A DNA stretch of 64,000 bases, taken from the NCBI RefSeq assembly GCF_001956045.1, contig NZ_MRTH01000024.1, positions 1-64,000 on the forward strand. Direction: 5' to 3'. A model generated the notes under the pieces. That model was not told the DNA's origin. It searched no databases and saw nothing but the letters and a program-made list of their open reading frames with translations. The stretch's first letter is position 1, and every line of letters begins with the position of its first letter. The position numbers and the translations under genes are program-made. Source of the DNA: Paenibacillus sp. FSL H7-0331 (GTDB lineage Bacteria > Bacillota > Bacilli > Paenibacillales > NBRC-103111). Shown piece by piece: positions 1 through 6,608 of the stretch.

Positions 1-320
1 CAATCTCAATATACGTTGGTGTCGTTTCCATCATTTCACCGTCACTTTTAGGTTGTAGTTCTTTATTCGACGATGTGGAAATGGATTCCTTTAGTTCAAC
101 TTATATAGCATGAATTTCATACGATGAAAAGCCACATGAACAGTATGCCTGTTTGATGCGGCTTTTCGACTTCATCTTCGGTTTAAAAGATCCCCAATAT
201 CCGTTTATACTAACACTATTTTCTCTACATGACCTCTTCGCTGCCAGCGATGTGCTCTCCCTCGTGAGACGGTTTCACTACCAGCAAGTTAAAATCAAAC
301 TACTCAAATATTTTTTTCAT
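1..320. other. Non-coding left edge with a bidirectional hairpin
   Basis: I see no convincing gene in this stretch. An imperfect stem-loop lies at 127-166: arms AAAAGCC (127-133) and GGCTTTT (160-166), with an inner GAACAG/CTGTTT pairing. It ends in T-rich sequence on the plus strand and could terminate transcription entering from the left. An open plus-strand frame from 153 to 389 has a composition unlike a protein and runs through the terminator of the next gene, so I do not call it. Confidence 0.4.
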
Positions 321-354
321 AAAAAACCGACAAAGGCAGCATTACTCTTGTCGG
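321..354 (-). terminator. Rho-independent terminator after the sigma/anti-sigma pair
   Basis: Read on the minus strand, a perfect 7-bp stem CCGACAA/TTGTCGG (348-354 and 327-333) is followed by a run of six T (321-326). It starts 7 nt past the stop codon of the DUF4179 gene, so it closes the two-gene operon. Confidence 0.85.
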
Positions 355-360
355 AGTATC

Positions 361-1503
361 CTAATTCAAATCTACTACTCTGCCAGTAATAACACCGTGT
401 TCATCCCTGGAAAATTGAAGTGCAGTGTAATGCCCTTCGCTCCCACTGATGCTAACTTTATCGGATAAACCAGTTTGACCTTCCGCAAACAACAAATCCG
501 GGGATATCTTAACGCTCTCATCTTTATACTCATAGTTGATAAAGCCATTACCGTCATAGGTCACTTCTTTAACAGATTCGAGGATGACCGTTCCATCAGG
601 TATTCTTTTCTTCAGTTGTTCAAAGTTAATTGCCCATCCCGCTTGCTCATTATCAATAGAGGCCTCCTCATTTGTGGTGTCGGCTGACGGTTCTTTTAAC
701 AACTCCTTCAAATAGGCTTCAGCCTTAGCTGGATCTGCTTTGGATTTGTCCAACGGGAGATCGAATACAACCGAGATTCCTCCGGCATCAGCTTTAAGGC
801 TTATTTCACCTGTGTCTTCGTTATAAGCAAACGATTGGTTGTTAAAGAAATTGTCGCTGCTGACGGCTATATATACTCCTCTATCTGCAAATATCTCCAC
901 TCCATCACATTCGATCAATCTATACATAATTCCGTCTCGTACAATCTCACTGTAGCTGCCATTCATCGTCATGATGTTTACCTGCCACGGCTTCTGACCT
1001 TTAACGAGAGGCGAAACTAAGAACCGCTCCTTTCCGTATTCTGGGTCGCTTGTATTCGGCATTGGACTTCCATCCTGTCTGGCGATAGATACAACAGCAT
1101 ACGTTCTGTCGGGGTAAACATCCTGAGCAGAACTGCTGAATTCGCTCAGTCCTGTCCCAGAGACGATGCCGTGCAATGTAATGTTGAAATCGCCTGAAGA
1201 GATCGTTTGATTGATTTCGATGGCTTGACTGCCTTCAAAGGCCTCGGCCAGACTACGATCTCCAAGATGTTCAGCAATCTCCTTGGAGTTGAAAAGCTGA
1301 GTGGCCGCGAAAGCCGTTATGGACAAGACAAGTGTGAATACGACAACTAACAGCCCTACGGCCCCCCCCCTTCTATTACTACGTTTCATTCGAGCTCTCT
1401 CCTTAAACCGATTTATAATACTTTGATTCAATTCCTCCTCGGGTTCCACGGCCGAAGCAAGGGCTTGCTTGAGCAGCCCGTCCCACTTTTCAGAATCATT
1501 CAT
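361..1503 (-). CDS. DUF4179-type membrane protein, probable anti-sigma factor
   Basis: The 380-residue product has a charged cytoplasmic N-terminus (about 1-45), one membrane segment (about 47-68) and a large extracellular part. This is the layout of DUF4179-type proteins encoded next to ECF sigma factors. Its start overlaps the stop of the upstream sigma gene in an ATGA arrangement, so the two are translationally coupled. The inferred role is to hold the sigma factor at the membrane until an envelope signal releases it. A run of nine G (nine C at 1362-1370 on the plus strand) lies in the codons just before the membrane segment and is prone to slippage. The anti-sigma role rests on gene pairing; no ZAS zinc motif was seen. 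Confidence 0.75.
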   Translation of the reverse strand: MNDSEKWDGLLKQALASAVEPEEELNQSIINRFKERARMKRSNRRGGAVGLLVVVFTLVLSITAFAATQLFNSKEIAEHLGDRSLAEAFEGSQAIEINQTISSGDFNITLHGIVSGTGLSEFSSSAQDVYPDRTYAVVSIARQDGSPMPNTSDPEYGKERFLVSPLVKGQKPWQVNIMTMNGSYSEIVRDGIMYRLIECDGVEIFADRGVYIAVSSDNFFNNQSFAYNEDTGEISLKADAGGISVVFDLPLDKSKADPAKAEAYLKELLKEPSADTTNEEASIDNEQAGWAINFEQLKKRIPDGTVILESVKEVTYDGNGFINYEYKDESVKISPDLLFAEGQTGLSDKVSISGSEGHYTALQFSRDEHGVITGRVVDLN

Positions 1504-2024
1504 AGGGATTCAACCTCCAATATCTTTTTCAAAGCCTTTCGCGCCTTGAAAAGCCTGCTTTTCACTGTGCCCTGTGGAATCCTTAGTGCTAACGAAACCT
1601 CATCCACAGACATTTCTGCGGTATAGTACATTAGTAGTGGAATTTTCAACTTATCATCCAGCCTGTCTGTTGCAGCTTGGATCATGCTGCGAAGCTCATT
1701 GGATAACACAGCTCCCTCAGGTGTTGTTTCATCATTCGTACAGTTGACCTTGTCCACAGCCTCATTAAGCTCAGCTGTGGGCGCAATCCTCTGCCTCCAG
1801 GCAAATTTCCTGCGCTTGTTTTTGCGCAATTGAATGGCAATTGAGATGAGAAACCCCTTTGGATTTTGATTCACATCCATTTTATGACGAACTTCCATCG
1901 CTTTAAGGAAGGTTTCCTGATAGAGATCATCTGTATCTTCTTTATTTCCCACAAGCCTGTAGCAGAATCCGTATATCGCTTTACCGTGCTGCTTTACTAG
2001 ATTACTCAACTCTTCGATATCCAA
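1500..2024 (-). CDS. ECF-type RNA polymerase sigma factor
   Basis: The product carries sigma-70 region 2 (the GKAIYGFCYRLVGN helix and the DDLYQETFLKA core-binding stretch) and region 4 with the helix-turn-helix ending IPQGTVKSRLFKARKAL. It should direct RNA polymerase to its own small regulon. The open frame extends upstream to 2135, but a GGAGAGGAG ribosome binding site at about 2031-2040 sits 7 nt before the TTG at 2024. That start gives a normal-looking N-terminus of 174 residues beginning with DIEELSNLVKQHG. The stop overlaps the start of the membrane partner by ATGA. The target promoters cannot be read from this window. Confidence 0.85.
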   Translation of the reverse strand: MDIEELSNLVKQHGKAIYGFCYRLVGNKEDTDDLYQETFLKAMEVRHKMDVNQNPKGFLISIAIQLRKNKRRKFAWRQRIAPTAELNEAVDKVNCTNDETTPEGAVLSNELRSMIQAATDRLDDKLKIPLLMYYTAEMSVDEVSLALRIPQGTVKSRLFKARKALKKILEVESL

Positions 2025-2240
2025 GTAGCTACTCCTCTCCGAATGCCATTCACCTATATATTGTAACAACCTAGTCATTGGTTCACTGGATTGCAGCATT
2101 ATTTTAGAATACGAATAAATACGATGAAAACTCACCTAAATACAAAAAAAAGCAGGAGTATAATCATTTAGTGCTGCCCGCCTCATTTCCTTCCATATTA
2201 TTCAATTAAGAGGATCCTTTGCGGTAGCATACGCCATGAT

Positions 2241-2403
2241 TTCTGGCTATTAGGTTATTTTTCGGTAAATTCCTTCGTCTTTCTCGCATTTGACTTGCTA
2301 CGACCAGCATTAACGACCTATTTATCAAAAACTGCGGAAAAGGAACAAGAATTTATCGCTGAGTCCGCTTCAGTCGGTATATTAGCACCGATGAAGCATC
2401 GTC
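2241..2403 (+). pseudogene. Possible MFS transporter fragment
   Basis: Reading from 2241 gives a hydrophobic helix followed by SFVFLAFDLLRPALTTYLS and then KEQEF. This pattern resembles an internal stretch of drug-efflux MFS transporters. There is no start, no ribosome binding site and no remaining transporter sequence on either side, so it can only be a relic. The match is from pattern memory, and a chance open frame cannot be excluded. Confidence 0.35.
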
Positions 2404-2481
2404 CACTTCCAGTCCGATCAGGGAATAGCGATTTTGGATTCCAGCTTCATCGATGAGTGTCAGAGTGATCTTTTCGTTCAT
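2353..2481 (-). CDS. Possible 42-residue small protein
   Basis: An ATG at 2481 opens 42 codons ending in TAA at 2353. The product begins MNEKITLTLIDEAG and has an alternating beta-like pattern vaguely similar to the small DUF1292-type proteins. The only purine-rich stretch upstream (GGGAGGG) lies about 18 nt from the start, which is too far for a normal ribosome binding site. It lies opposite the MFS-like scrap, so at most one of the two is meaningful. Confidence 0.2.
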   Translation of the reverse strand: MNEKITLTLIDEAGIQNRYSLIGLEVDDASSVLIYRLKRTQR

Positions 2482-2683
2482 AGCAACTATAAGTAAAACC
2501 CTCCCACCCATGCTTTGTTGATGTTAGTTTCAAAGGAAGGATTTTTGCAAGGTCATAAACAGCTTATTCACTTATTTCATTTGAGCCACACTGTCACATC
2601 TCATCTATTGTTTCAGTACAATCAATATTAAGCACTCCACTTGTGTGGAGACAGTGAAAGGAATATAAATTTAGTGAGCATCA

Positions 2684-2701
2684 TTGAAAAGCCGATTTCA
2701 T
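2684..2701 (-). repeat. Array palindrome, leftmost copy
   Basis: Plus strand reads TTGAAA-AGCCGA-TTTCAT. It contains the TGA stop of the 47-residue gene (2698-2700) and has no gene after it, so it marks the array's downstream end. Confidence 0.75.
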
Positions 2702-2841
2702 TTATTCTTCAATTCCTTTAATAACTCAATAATTTTCTCATTTTGGTCAATTTGAGTAATTACATTAGAATCAAGCTTTTGAATAGCAATAAAAATACCA
2801 AACAAAGCTCCTAAAATTAAGAACCCAGAAAGTATATCCAT
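2698..2841 (-). CDS. 47-residue single-pass membrane protein (array gene 13)
   Basis: The ATG at 2841 has an AAGGAG ribosome binding site 6-7 nt upstream. The product starts with a hydrophobic segment (about residues 4-20) followed by a short charged tail rich in E, K and L that looks helical. It is an N-terminally anchored mini-protein with the tail probably in the cytoplasm. I do not recognise the family. It resembles the leader-like anchors of small toxin or holin-type proteins in layout only. It is the last gene of the array in the direction of transcription and its stop lies inside the terminal palindrome. Confidence 0.65.
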   Translation of the reverse strand: MDILSGFLILGALFGIFIAIQKLDSNVITQIDQNEKIIELLKELKNK

Positions 2842-2866
2842 AACACGCTCCTTACTCTTCTTTTTA

Positions 2867-2884
2867 ATGAAACGATATTTTAAT
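2867..2884 (-). repeat. Array palindrome before the 47-residue gene
   Basis: Plus strand ATGAAA-CGATAT-TTTAAT, with one mismatch in the right arm; 26 nt from the next start codon. Confidence 0.75.
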
Positions 2885-2888
2885 AGCC

Positions 2889-3287
2889 TTAATACTCGAT
2901 ATTAGTTCCGTTAACTTTATTATAGCAATCAACAAGCCTTCGAAAATCTTCTTCCGATTTAAGTCTCCACTGAAGAAGCCCTTTTATATTCATGAAAATC
3001 TCAGGTTTTATCCAATATGGAATAGATTTCAGTGTAATTTCCGAATCAATCAAATGCTCATAAAATGATACCCCTGCTGCATTCCATAGGTCATGTGCCT
3101 TCTGATCAGAACACCACTCAGCATAGTCATAAATATCTTTCAATAAATTCTCATCTTTATTCTTATGAGCTTCTACCACCATTTCTAGAAGGGTTCTGAA
3201 TACTTCATAAATACTATCATGATGCATAGGACCAAATTTGATAGAAAAATTCTCAATGGCTTTTCTTCTCCAAGTGCTCAAGTTCAC
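2889..3287 (-). CDS. Hypothetical 132-residue helical protein (array gene 12)
   Basis: The product is acidic, soluble and apparently all-helical, with repeated aromatic and charged stretches such as DYAEWCSDQKAHDLW and FYEHLIDSE. No catalytic motif is visible. The size and look match the uncharacterised small proteins often found in immunity-gene or orphan clusters, but I cannot name a family with confidence. The start is GTG at 3287 or the TTG two codons later. The AAGGA site at about 3291-3295 fits the TTG better. Confidence 0.7.
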   Translation of the reverse strand: MNLSTWRRKAIENFSIKFGPMHHDSIYEVFRTLLEMVVEAHKNKDENLLKDIYDYAEWCSDQKAHDLWNAAGVSFYEHLIDSEITLKSIPYWIKPEIFMNIKGLLQWRLKSEEDFRRLVDCYNKVNGTNIEY

Positions 3288-3295
3288 ACTTCCTT

Positions 3296-3312
3296 ATAAA
3301 ATCTTGTTTTAT
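3296..3312 (-). repeat. Array palindrome before the 132-residue gene
   Basis: Plus strand ATAAAA-TCTTG-TTTTAT: perfect 6-nt arms with a 5-nt centre. It abuts the TAA stop of the macrodomain gene and 9 nt later comes the next start. Confidence 0.85.
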
Positions 3313-3849
3313 TTAAATATCTTTTAGTATCTCTACATAAAGTTTGTAACTTTCCTCATCATAACAGACGAATAAAACGTTAGATATTGTTTCATTTTCT
3401 TTTAAAAACGTTAAGACTTCGTCTACTGCGGTTGTACATGCCTTATCTTTTGGGAATTTGAATATACCAGTACTAATATTGGGAAATGCAATACTATCTG
3501 CATTATTTTTTACAGCGAGTCTCAATGAGTTTCGATAGCAGTTTCTTAACAAGACTTCCTCTCCATTACTACCACCATTCCAAACTGGCCCCACAGTATG
3601 AATTACATATTTAGCAGAAAGTTTGCCTGCTGTTGTAATAACTGCCTCTCCTGTCTTGCATCCACCTTGCTTATCACGAATTCTCTTGCATTCTTCCAGT
3701 ATTTCTTTACCTCCAACTTTATGGATAGCACCATCAACGCCTCCACCACCAAGTAAACTTGAATTTGCAGCATTTACAATTACATCAGCGGATATACTGG
3801 TTATATCCCCTTTTAAAACTTCAATTCTTTCAATTATGCTATCCATCAT
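3313..3849 (-). CDS. Macrodomain protein, probable O-acetyl-ADP-ribose deacetylase (array gene 11)
   Basis: The 178-residue product is a complete stand-alone macrodomain. It has GDITSISADVIVNAANSSLLGGGGVDGAIH near the N-terminus, where the NAAN and the glycine-rich loop hold ADP-ribose. The TGEAVITTAG and VIHTVGPVW strands and an ISTGIFKFP phosphate loop follow, all as in the YmdB/MacroD-type hydrolases. The expected role is removal of acetyl or ADP-ribosyl groups from ADP-ribose derivatives or modified proteins in the cytoplasm. A strong AGGAGACA site precedes the ATG pair at 3849. It is the only array member with an obvious enzyme family, and such domains also occur in anti-phage and toxin-reversal systems. 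Confidence 0.92.
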   Translation of the reverse strand: MMDSIIERIEVLKGDITSISADVIVNAANSSLLGGGGVDGAIHKVGGKEILEECKRIRDKQGGCKTGEAVITTAGKLSAKYVIHTVGPVWNGGSNGEEVLLRNCYRNSLRLAVKNNADSIAFPNISTGIFKFPKDKACTTAVDEVLTFLKENETISNVLFVCYDEESYKLYVEILKDI

Positions 3850-3857
3850 TGTCTCCT

Positions 3858-3873
3858 ATAAAATCGTTTTTAT
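3858..3873 (-). repeat. Array palindrome before the macrodomain gene
   Basis: Plus strand ATAAAA-TCGT-TTTTAT: perfect arms with a short 4-nt centre. It contains the TAA stop (3870-3872) of the upstream gene. Confidence 0.85.
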
Positions 3874-4358
3874 TTTAAATGTTCAAGAATCTGTAAAGCT
3901 CTAAAGAAATCATTCCCTGAATCATTTGTTGTTGTTCTTGCCAGTTCCTTCAATTCATTAATTTTACTGGTATATTCCTTATTAATAATCAACTCTAACT
4001 CAGGCAAAGTCGCTAAACCGTTGGTAATATACCCAACTGGCACATAAGGACTCCAAAACATGAAGCGAATGTGCTCAAAGCTTTTAAGATAATTTTCAGC
4101 GTATTCTTTCTGTTTTAAATGCTTCTTAGAGATTTTTTCAACTGTAGTCTTATTATCAATGTATAAAGCTCCAAGAAGATGAGTTGTGACTTCACACAAG
4201 TAAGCAGTTTTAGTGACAAAATTCATCCCTATTACGTCTAACTCATCTAAACCCTTAATACCTCCACCGCGCGGACGAGCGTTATATTCAATGAAATCGC
4301 AGCCTTCAATCTGTTTAAGATAAGCACCTACGATTAATTCTCCTGTTTCTGTCTTCAA
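3870..4358 (-). CDS. Hypothetical protein with a possible PD-(D/E)XK-like core (array gene 10)
   Basis: The 162-residue product starts with TTG, with AAAGGGAGAG upstream. Around residues 35-60 it reads LDELDVIGMN, then a short beta turn, then YLCEVTTHL. This Asp - hydrophobic strand - E-V-x arrangement is the pattern of the PD-(D/E)XK nuclease fold, except that the usual lysine after the glutamate is replaced by threonine. The rest is helical with a predicted strand FMFWSPYVPVGYI. It could be a nuclease-like DNA-end or restriction-related protein, a catalytically dead relative, or an unrelated fold; the motif alone does not decide. Confidence 0.65.
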   Translation of the reverse strand: MKTETGELIVGAYLKQIEGCDFIEYNARPRGGGIKGLDELDVIGMNFVTKTAYLCEVTTHLLGALYIDNKTTVEKISKKHLKQKEYAENYLKSFEHIRFMFWSPYVPVGYITNGLATLPELELIINKEYTSKINELKELARTTTNDSGNDFFRALQILEHLK

Positions 4359-4373
4359 TTGATAACTCTCCCT

Positions 4374-4391
4374 TTAAAATCATCGTTTCAC
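4374..4391 (-). repeat. Array palindrome before the PD-(D/E)XK-like gene
   Basis: Plus strand TTAAAA-TCATCG-TTTCAC; one mismatch in each arm. It leads directly into AAAGGGAGAG and the TTG start. Confidence 0.7.
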
Positions 4392-4405
4392 ATTCCGATT
4401 TCAGC

Positions 4406-4423
4406 ATAAATCCGTTATTTCAT
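4406..4423 (-). repeat. Extra array palindrome, no gene between it and the next copy
   Basis: Plus strand ATAAAT-CCGTTA-TTTCAT. Only 14 nt separate it from the copy at 4374-4391, so the two bracket an empty unit. Its right end touches the TGA stop of the 66-residue gene (4423-4425). Confidence 0.75.
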
Positions 4424-4623
4424 CAAAAATTATCTTCATTACCAAACAAGCCTTCAAATAATTCATGTATAATATGTAATACAAAAAAATACAGTAACGT
4501 TAATATTACGATGAATATAATAATGCCAATAAACGCAATTTTAACAAACCTATGCGTACGTTGGATTTGTCGCTTGTCATACTCATCGTCCAACCAATCA
4601 TCAGGTTCGTTGATATTTCTCAT
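4423..4623 (-). CDS. 66-residue single-pass membrane protein (array gene 9)
   Basis: Residues about 1-25 are charged and hydrophilic (N-x-PDDWLDDEYDKRQIQRT), followed by one strongly hydrophobic helix (about 28-52) and a short acidic tail. It is a small inner-membrane protein of unknown role. An AAAGGAAG site lies 8 nt before the ATG at 4623. No family is recognised. Confidence 0.65.
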   Translation of the reverse strand: MRNINEPDDWLDDEYDKRQIQRTHRFVKIAFIGIIIFIVILTLLYFFVLHIIHELFEGLFGNEDNF

Positions 4624-4637
4624 TCGTCATACTTCCT

Positions 4638-4655
4638 TTAAAAGAGTCCTTTTAT
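4638..4655 (-). repeat. Array palindrome before the 66-residue membrane gene
   Basis: Plus strand TTAAAA-GAGTCC-TTTTAT; a single mismatch in the left arm. Confidence 0.8.
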
Positions 4656-4671
4656 CGTGAACCGTATATTT

Positions 4672-5037
4672 TCAAATCAATTCACCCTTCCAGTTTACCA
4701 AGACAATCTCTTTCTTTTCTGAATAACACCAATCAATTATCTTTCCCACTAAAGATGGTGTAGCAGATAAGTCATCCCATATAGGAGGAGTTTGGACTCT
4801 TATATAACCCATGCGATCTCCACTAAACCCAACAAATTCCTTCCCCATGACTACAAGAAATGGACTCTTCTTTTGCTTACTTACTTGCCCAATCTCATAA
4901 GCAACAATAAATTTCTTATCTTCAGATAAAATGTGGACTTTGATTCTTCCTTCATCATCGTAATCCGAATTCACGTACCAGTAAAAAACTTTTCCTTGAT
5001 GAACTATTTTTCGCTTAGACTTTTTACTCACAGCCAA
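4672..5037 (-). CDS. Hypothetical 121-residue beta-rich protein (array gene 8)
   Basis: The product begins with a very basic stretch (SKKSKRKI) and continues with alternating strands: VFYWYVNSDYDDEGRIKV, KFIVAYEIGQ and FLVVMGKEF. It ends in a helix and KEIVLVNWKG. Similar short proteins are annotated as hypothetical in Paenibacillus and Bacteroidetes to my knowledge, with no function. The start is TTG at 5037, supported by GGGAGAG 8 nt upstream. The fold suggests a small soluble beta-sandwich or immunity-type protein, but that is a guess. Confidence 0.7.
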   Translation of the reverse strand: MAVSKKSKRKIVHQGKVFYWYVNSDYDDEGRIKVHILSEDKKFIVAYEIGQVSKQKKSPFLVVMGKEFVGFSGDRMGYIRVQTPPIWDDLSATPSLVGKIIDWCYSEKKEIVLVNWKGELI

Positions 5038-5056
5038 AGTTTAGCTCTCCCTGACA

Positions 5057-5074
5057 ATGAAATAGTCTTTCTAA
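5057..5074 (-). repeat. Array palindrome before the 121-residue gene
   Basis: Plus strand ATGAAA-TAGTCT-TTCTAA. This is the most degenerate copy, but the spacing and the embedded TAG stop of the upstream gene (5071-5073) fit the pattern. Confidence 0.6.
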
Positions 5075-5262
5075 TCCCAAGTATATTCACCAATTACTAA
5101 TGCATAAGAATATACTTTACCGTCCTTCTCAATAATCCTGTATTTGATGTCAACTAATCGAAACTCTTTCCTATCTTGATTCCCTAGAAAATCGTTTATT
5201 TCGGTATCAATTGTTTCCGGACGATCACTCATGAATTCTCTTGTTCTATAAGTTTTTTCCAT
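5071..5262 (-). CDS. Hypothetical 63-residue protein (array gene 7)
   Basis: A short soluble product with an EINDFL helix followed by two strands, RLVDIKYRI and VYSYALVIGEY. The helix - DIKY - YSALV order recalls the small Cse60/YkuS-like sporulation proteins, but the similarity is weak. The ATG at 5262 has an AAAGG site 6 nt upstream. The function is unknown. Confidence 0.6.
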   Translation of the reverse strand: MEKTYRTREFMSDRPETIDTEINDFLGNQDRKEFRLVDIKYRIIEKDGKVYSYALVIGEYTWD

Positions 5263-5280
5263 TTTAACCTTTCATTTCTA

Positions 5281-5298
5281 ATGAAAAGGATTTTTTAT
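5281..5298 (-). repeat. Array palindrome before the 63-residue gene
   Basis: Plus strand ATGAAA-AGGATT-TTTTAT; the arms pair with one G-T wobble. Confidence 0.8.
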
Positions 5299-5301
5299 TG
5301 G

Positions 5302-5808
5302 CTAACCATATTGATAGAATTCTAAGACATATGTTTCATCTTTACCAAAGTCAAAATAAGTTTGACACCATTCAAACTCGTCTTCCCCATACGGAGGATC
5401 TGTCTTTAATCTGTATACTTTTAAATCAATATCTTGGAAAAAAACCTTTATCATTTGAATTAACTTTTCTGATACTATGTTAATTTCCTTTTTATATAAA
5501 ATGGGGTTTATTACATTTATTAAATCATCATTTCGTTTAGAAGATGCTTCTATCAAAAAAAAGAACCAATCAGTGCTTAGTCTAAATAAATCATCTTCCC
5601 AATTTTGAGGCAATTCCAATCCTTCTACTTTAACATCTGAATGGCCCGAAAGATTGCCATCTTTATTAAATACAGAGACAGCCTTATCAATCGCAGAATC
5701 AATTTTCACAAACTTATATTCGTGTCCGTAGCATACCCCATAAATAGAGTTCATAAGACCGAGAGCTTCAAGAAAGCCATTAATTCTTTGCAGCTTGTCT
5801 TCAGTCAT
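5302..5808 (-). CDS. Hypothetical 168-residue soluble protein (array gene 6)
   Basis: The open frame begins one codon earlier (TTG at 5811), but GGAGG lies 7 nt before the ATG at 5808, which I take as the start. The product is acidic and mixed alpha/beta. It has a central WEDDLFRLSTDWFFFLIEAS helix and a C-terminal YGEDEFEWCQTYFDF segment. No motif is recognised. The size and acidity resemble SUKH- or Imm-type immunity proteins, though none of their signatures is visible. Confidence 0.7.
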   Translation of the reverse strand: MTEDKLQRINGFLEALGLMNSIYGVCYGHEYKFVKIDSAIDKAVSVFNKDGNLSGHSDVKVEGLELPQNWEDDLFRLSTDWFFFLIEASSKRNDDLINVINPILYKKEINIVSEKLIQMIKVFFQDIDLKVYRLKTDPPYGEDEFEWCQTYFDFGKDETYVLEFYQYG

Positions 5809-5824
5809 CAATTTTCCTCCATAA

Positions 5825-5842
5825 ATAAAACTGACATTTTAT
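5825..5842 (-). repeat. Array palindrome before the 168-residue gene
   Basis: Plus strand ATAAAA-CTGACA-TTTTAT; perfect arms. It contains the TAA stop (5839-5841) of the DUF4177 gene, and GGAGG follows at once on the coding strand. Confidence 0.9.
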
Positions 5843-6042
5843 TGAGTTAACTTTGTTCTCTTAAGCACGCTTACGATTTCTCTCGAAGCTCCGTGATGTT
5901 GATTTGAACTAACAACTGATACTAATTCCCATCCATCTGCACCTAAACTATTAAGTTGAGCTTCATATTTTTGAGTATTAACTACTCCTCCCAAATAACC
6001 GTCCGTACCAAATTTAATTGTTTTATACTCCCAAATTTCCAT
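5839..6042 (-). CDS. DUF4177-family small protein (array gene 5)
   Basis: The 67-residue product has the usual DUF4177 outline: an N-terminal WEYKTIKF strand, a middle helix QKYEAQLNSLGADGWELVSV and a C-terminal strand ending in FKR-like VLKRTK. The LGxxGWELV turn is the family signature. These proteins are common single-domain proteins of unknown function in Firmicutes. AAGGAG lies 8 nt before the ATG at 6042. Confidence 0.82.
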   Translation of the reverse strand: MEIWEYKTIKFGTDGYLGGVVNTQKYEAQLNSLGADGWELVSVVSSNQHHGASREIVSVLKRTKLTQ

Positions 6043-6065
6043 TTCATCTTCTCCTTTTTCTTTTA

Positions 6066-6083
6066 ATAAAAGTGAACTTTTAT
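6066..6083 (-). repeat. Array palindrome before the DUF4177 gene
   Basis: Plus strand ATAAAA-GTGAAC-TTTTAT; perfect arms. It contains the TAA stop (6080-6082) of the upstream membrane gene. Confidence 0.9.
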
Positions 6084-6274
6084 CGGCTTCTGTTTCTACT
6101 TTGCTTTTTTAATTTACTTGTACCATTATAGATAAAGGCTACAGCAGAAATCCCCAAGCAAATCTTAGTCCAAATATTCTCAGGGTGGATATCTAAAAAT
6201 AGCAAACCGATAAATAAAAAAGCAAATATAAATTCACCGATTCCTAGATAGAAAATCACTTTATTAGTATTCAT
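6080..6274 (-). CDS. 64-residue two-helix membrane protein (array gene 4)
   Basis: Two hydrophobic segments, about residues 5-28 and 35-52, are joined by a short DIHPENIW loop and end in a basic tail (KLKKQSRNRSR). The layout predicts a hairpin in the membrane with both ends inside. No family is recognised. GAGGAGAG lies upstream of the ATG at 6274. Confidence 0.68.
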   Translation of the reverse strand: MNTNKVIFYLGIGEFIFAFLFIGLLFLDIHPENIWTKICLGISAVAFIYNGTSKLKKQSRNRSR

Positions 6275-6291
6275 AACTAGCCTCTCTCCTC

Positions 6292-6309
6292 ATGAAAGTC
6301 AGTTTTCAT
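6292..6309 (-). repeat. Array palindrome before the two-helix membrane gene
   Basis: Plus strand ATGAAA-GTCAGT-TTTCAT; perfect arms. It overlaps the 3' end and TGA stop (6299-6301) of the upstream gene. Confidence 0.9.
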
Positions 6310-6568
6310 CAGAATTCTTCAATTCCCAAGCTGAAATAAAATCATCAATTTGTGATTTTTCTTTTTGTGGTTTTTGAACTTCTCCGTTCTCTTTATTCCA
6401 ACCTAATGTGAATTCTGTATTTTGATGACGCTCTACAGGATGACCATAATCTGTTGTATGCACATTAAGTAGAATCCATCCTAAAGCCAAATAGCGATTC
6501 ACTTCTTTGGGACTTACTTCTTGATGAATTTCCACAATATTCCCAAAATTACGATGATCCATTTTCAT
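6299..6568 (-). CDS. Hypothetical 89-residue protein (array gene 3)
   Basis: The open frame extends upstream to 6793, but that extension is antiparallel-frame noise over the neighbouring gene. A GGGGAGGG ribosome binding site sits 5-6 nt before the ATG at 6568, and the array palindrome lies just beyond it. The protein has VEIHQEVSPKEVNRYLALGWILLNVHTT, a helix plus GWILL strand found in short Firmicute proteins of unknown function, then a YxLGW-type strand and a charged tail. The start choice is well supported; the function is unknown. Confidence 0.72.
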   Translation of the reverse strand: MKMDHRNFGNIVEIHQEVSPKEVNRYLALGWILLNVHTTDYGHPVERHQNTEFTLGWNKENGEVQKPQKEKSQIDDFISAWELKNSDEN

Positions 6569-6582
6569 AAATTTCCCTCCCC

Positions 6583-6600
6583 ATAAATCTAGTACTTTAT
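6583..6600 (-). repeat. Array palindrome before the 89-residue gene
   Basis: Plus strand ATAAAT-CTAGTA-CTTTAT; 5-bp perfect core arms ATAAA/TTTAT. It shows that the open frame across this point is really two genes. Confidence 0.8.
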
Positions 6601-6608
6601 TAATTCTC

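Larger units (their letters stand above)
2025..2697. other. Intergenic decayed region left of the cassette array
   Basis: About 670 bp with no intact gene. It holds a probable transporter scrap (plus strand, 2241-2400), a short antisense frame (2353-2481) and otherwise AT-rich sequence. The leftmost array palindrome sits at its right edge (2684-2701); no further copy was found to the left. Confidence 0.5.

Noticed and set aside
153..389. 78-codon plus-strand frame at the left edge
   Set aside because: It overlaps the 3' end of the DUF4179 gene and its terminator on the other strand, and it has no ribosome binding site.
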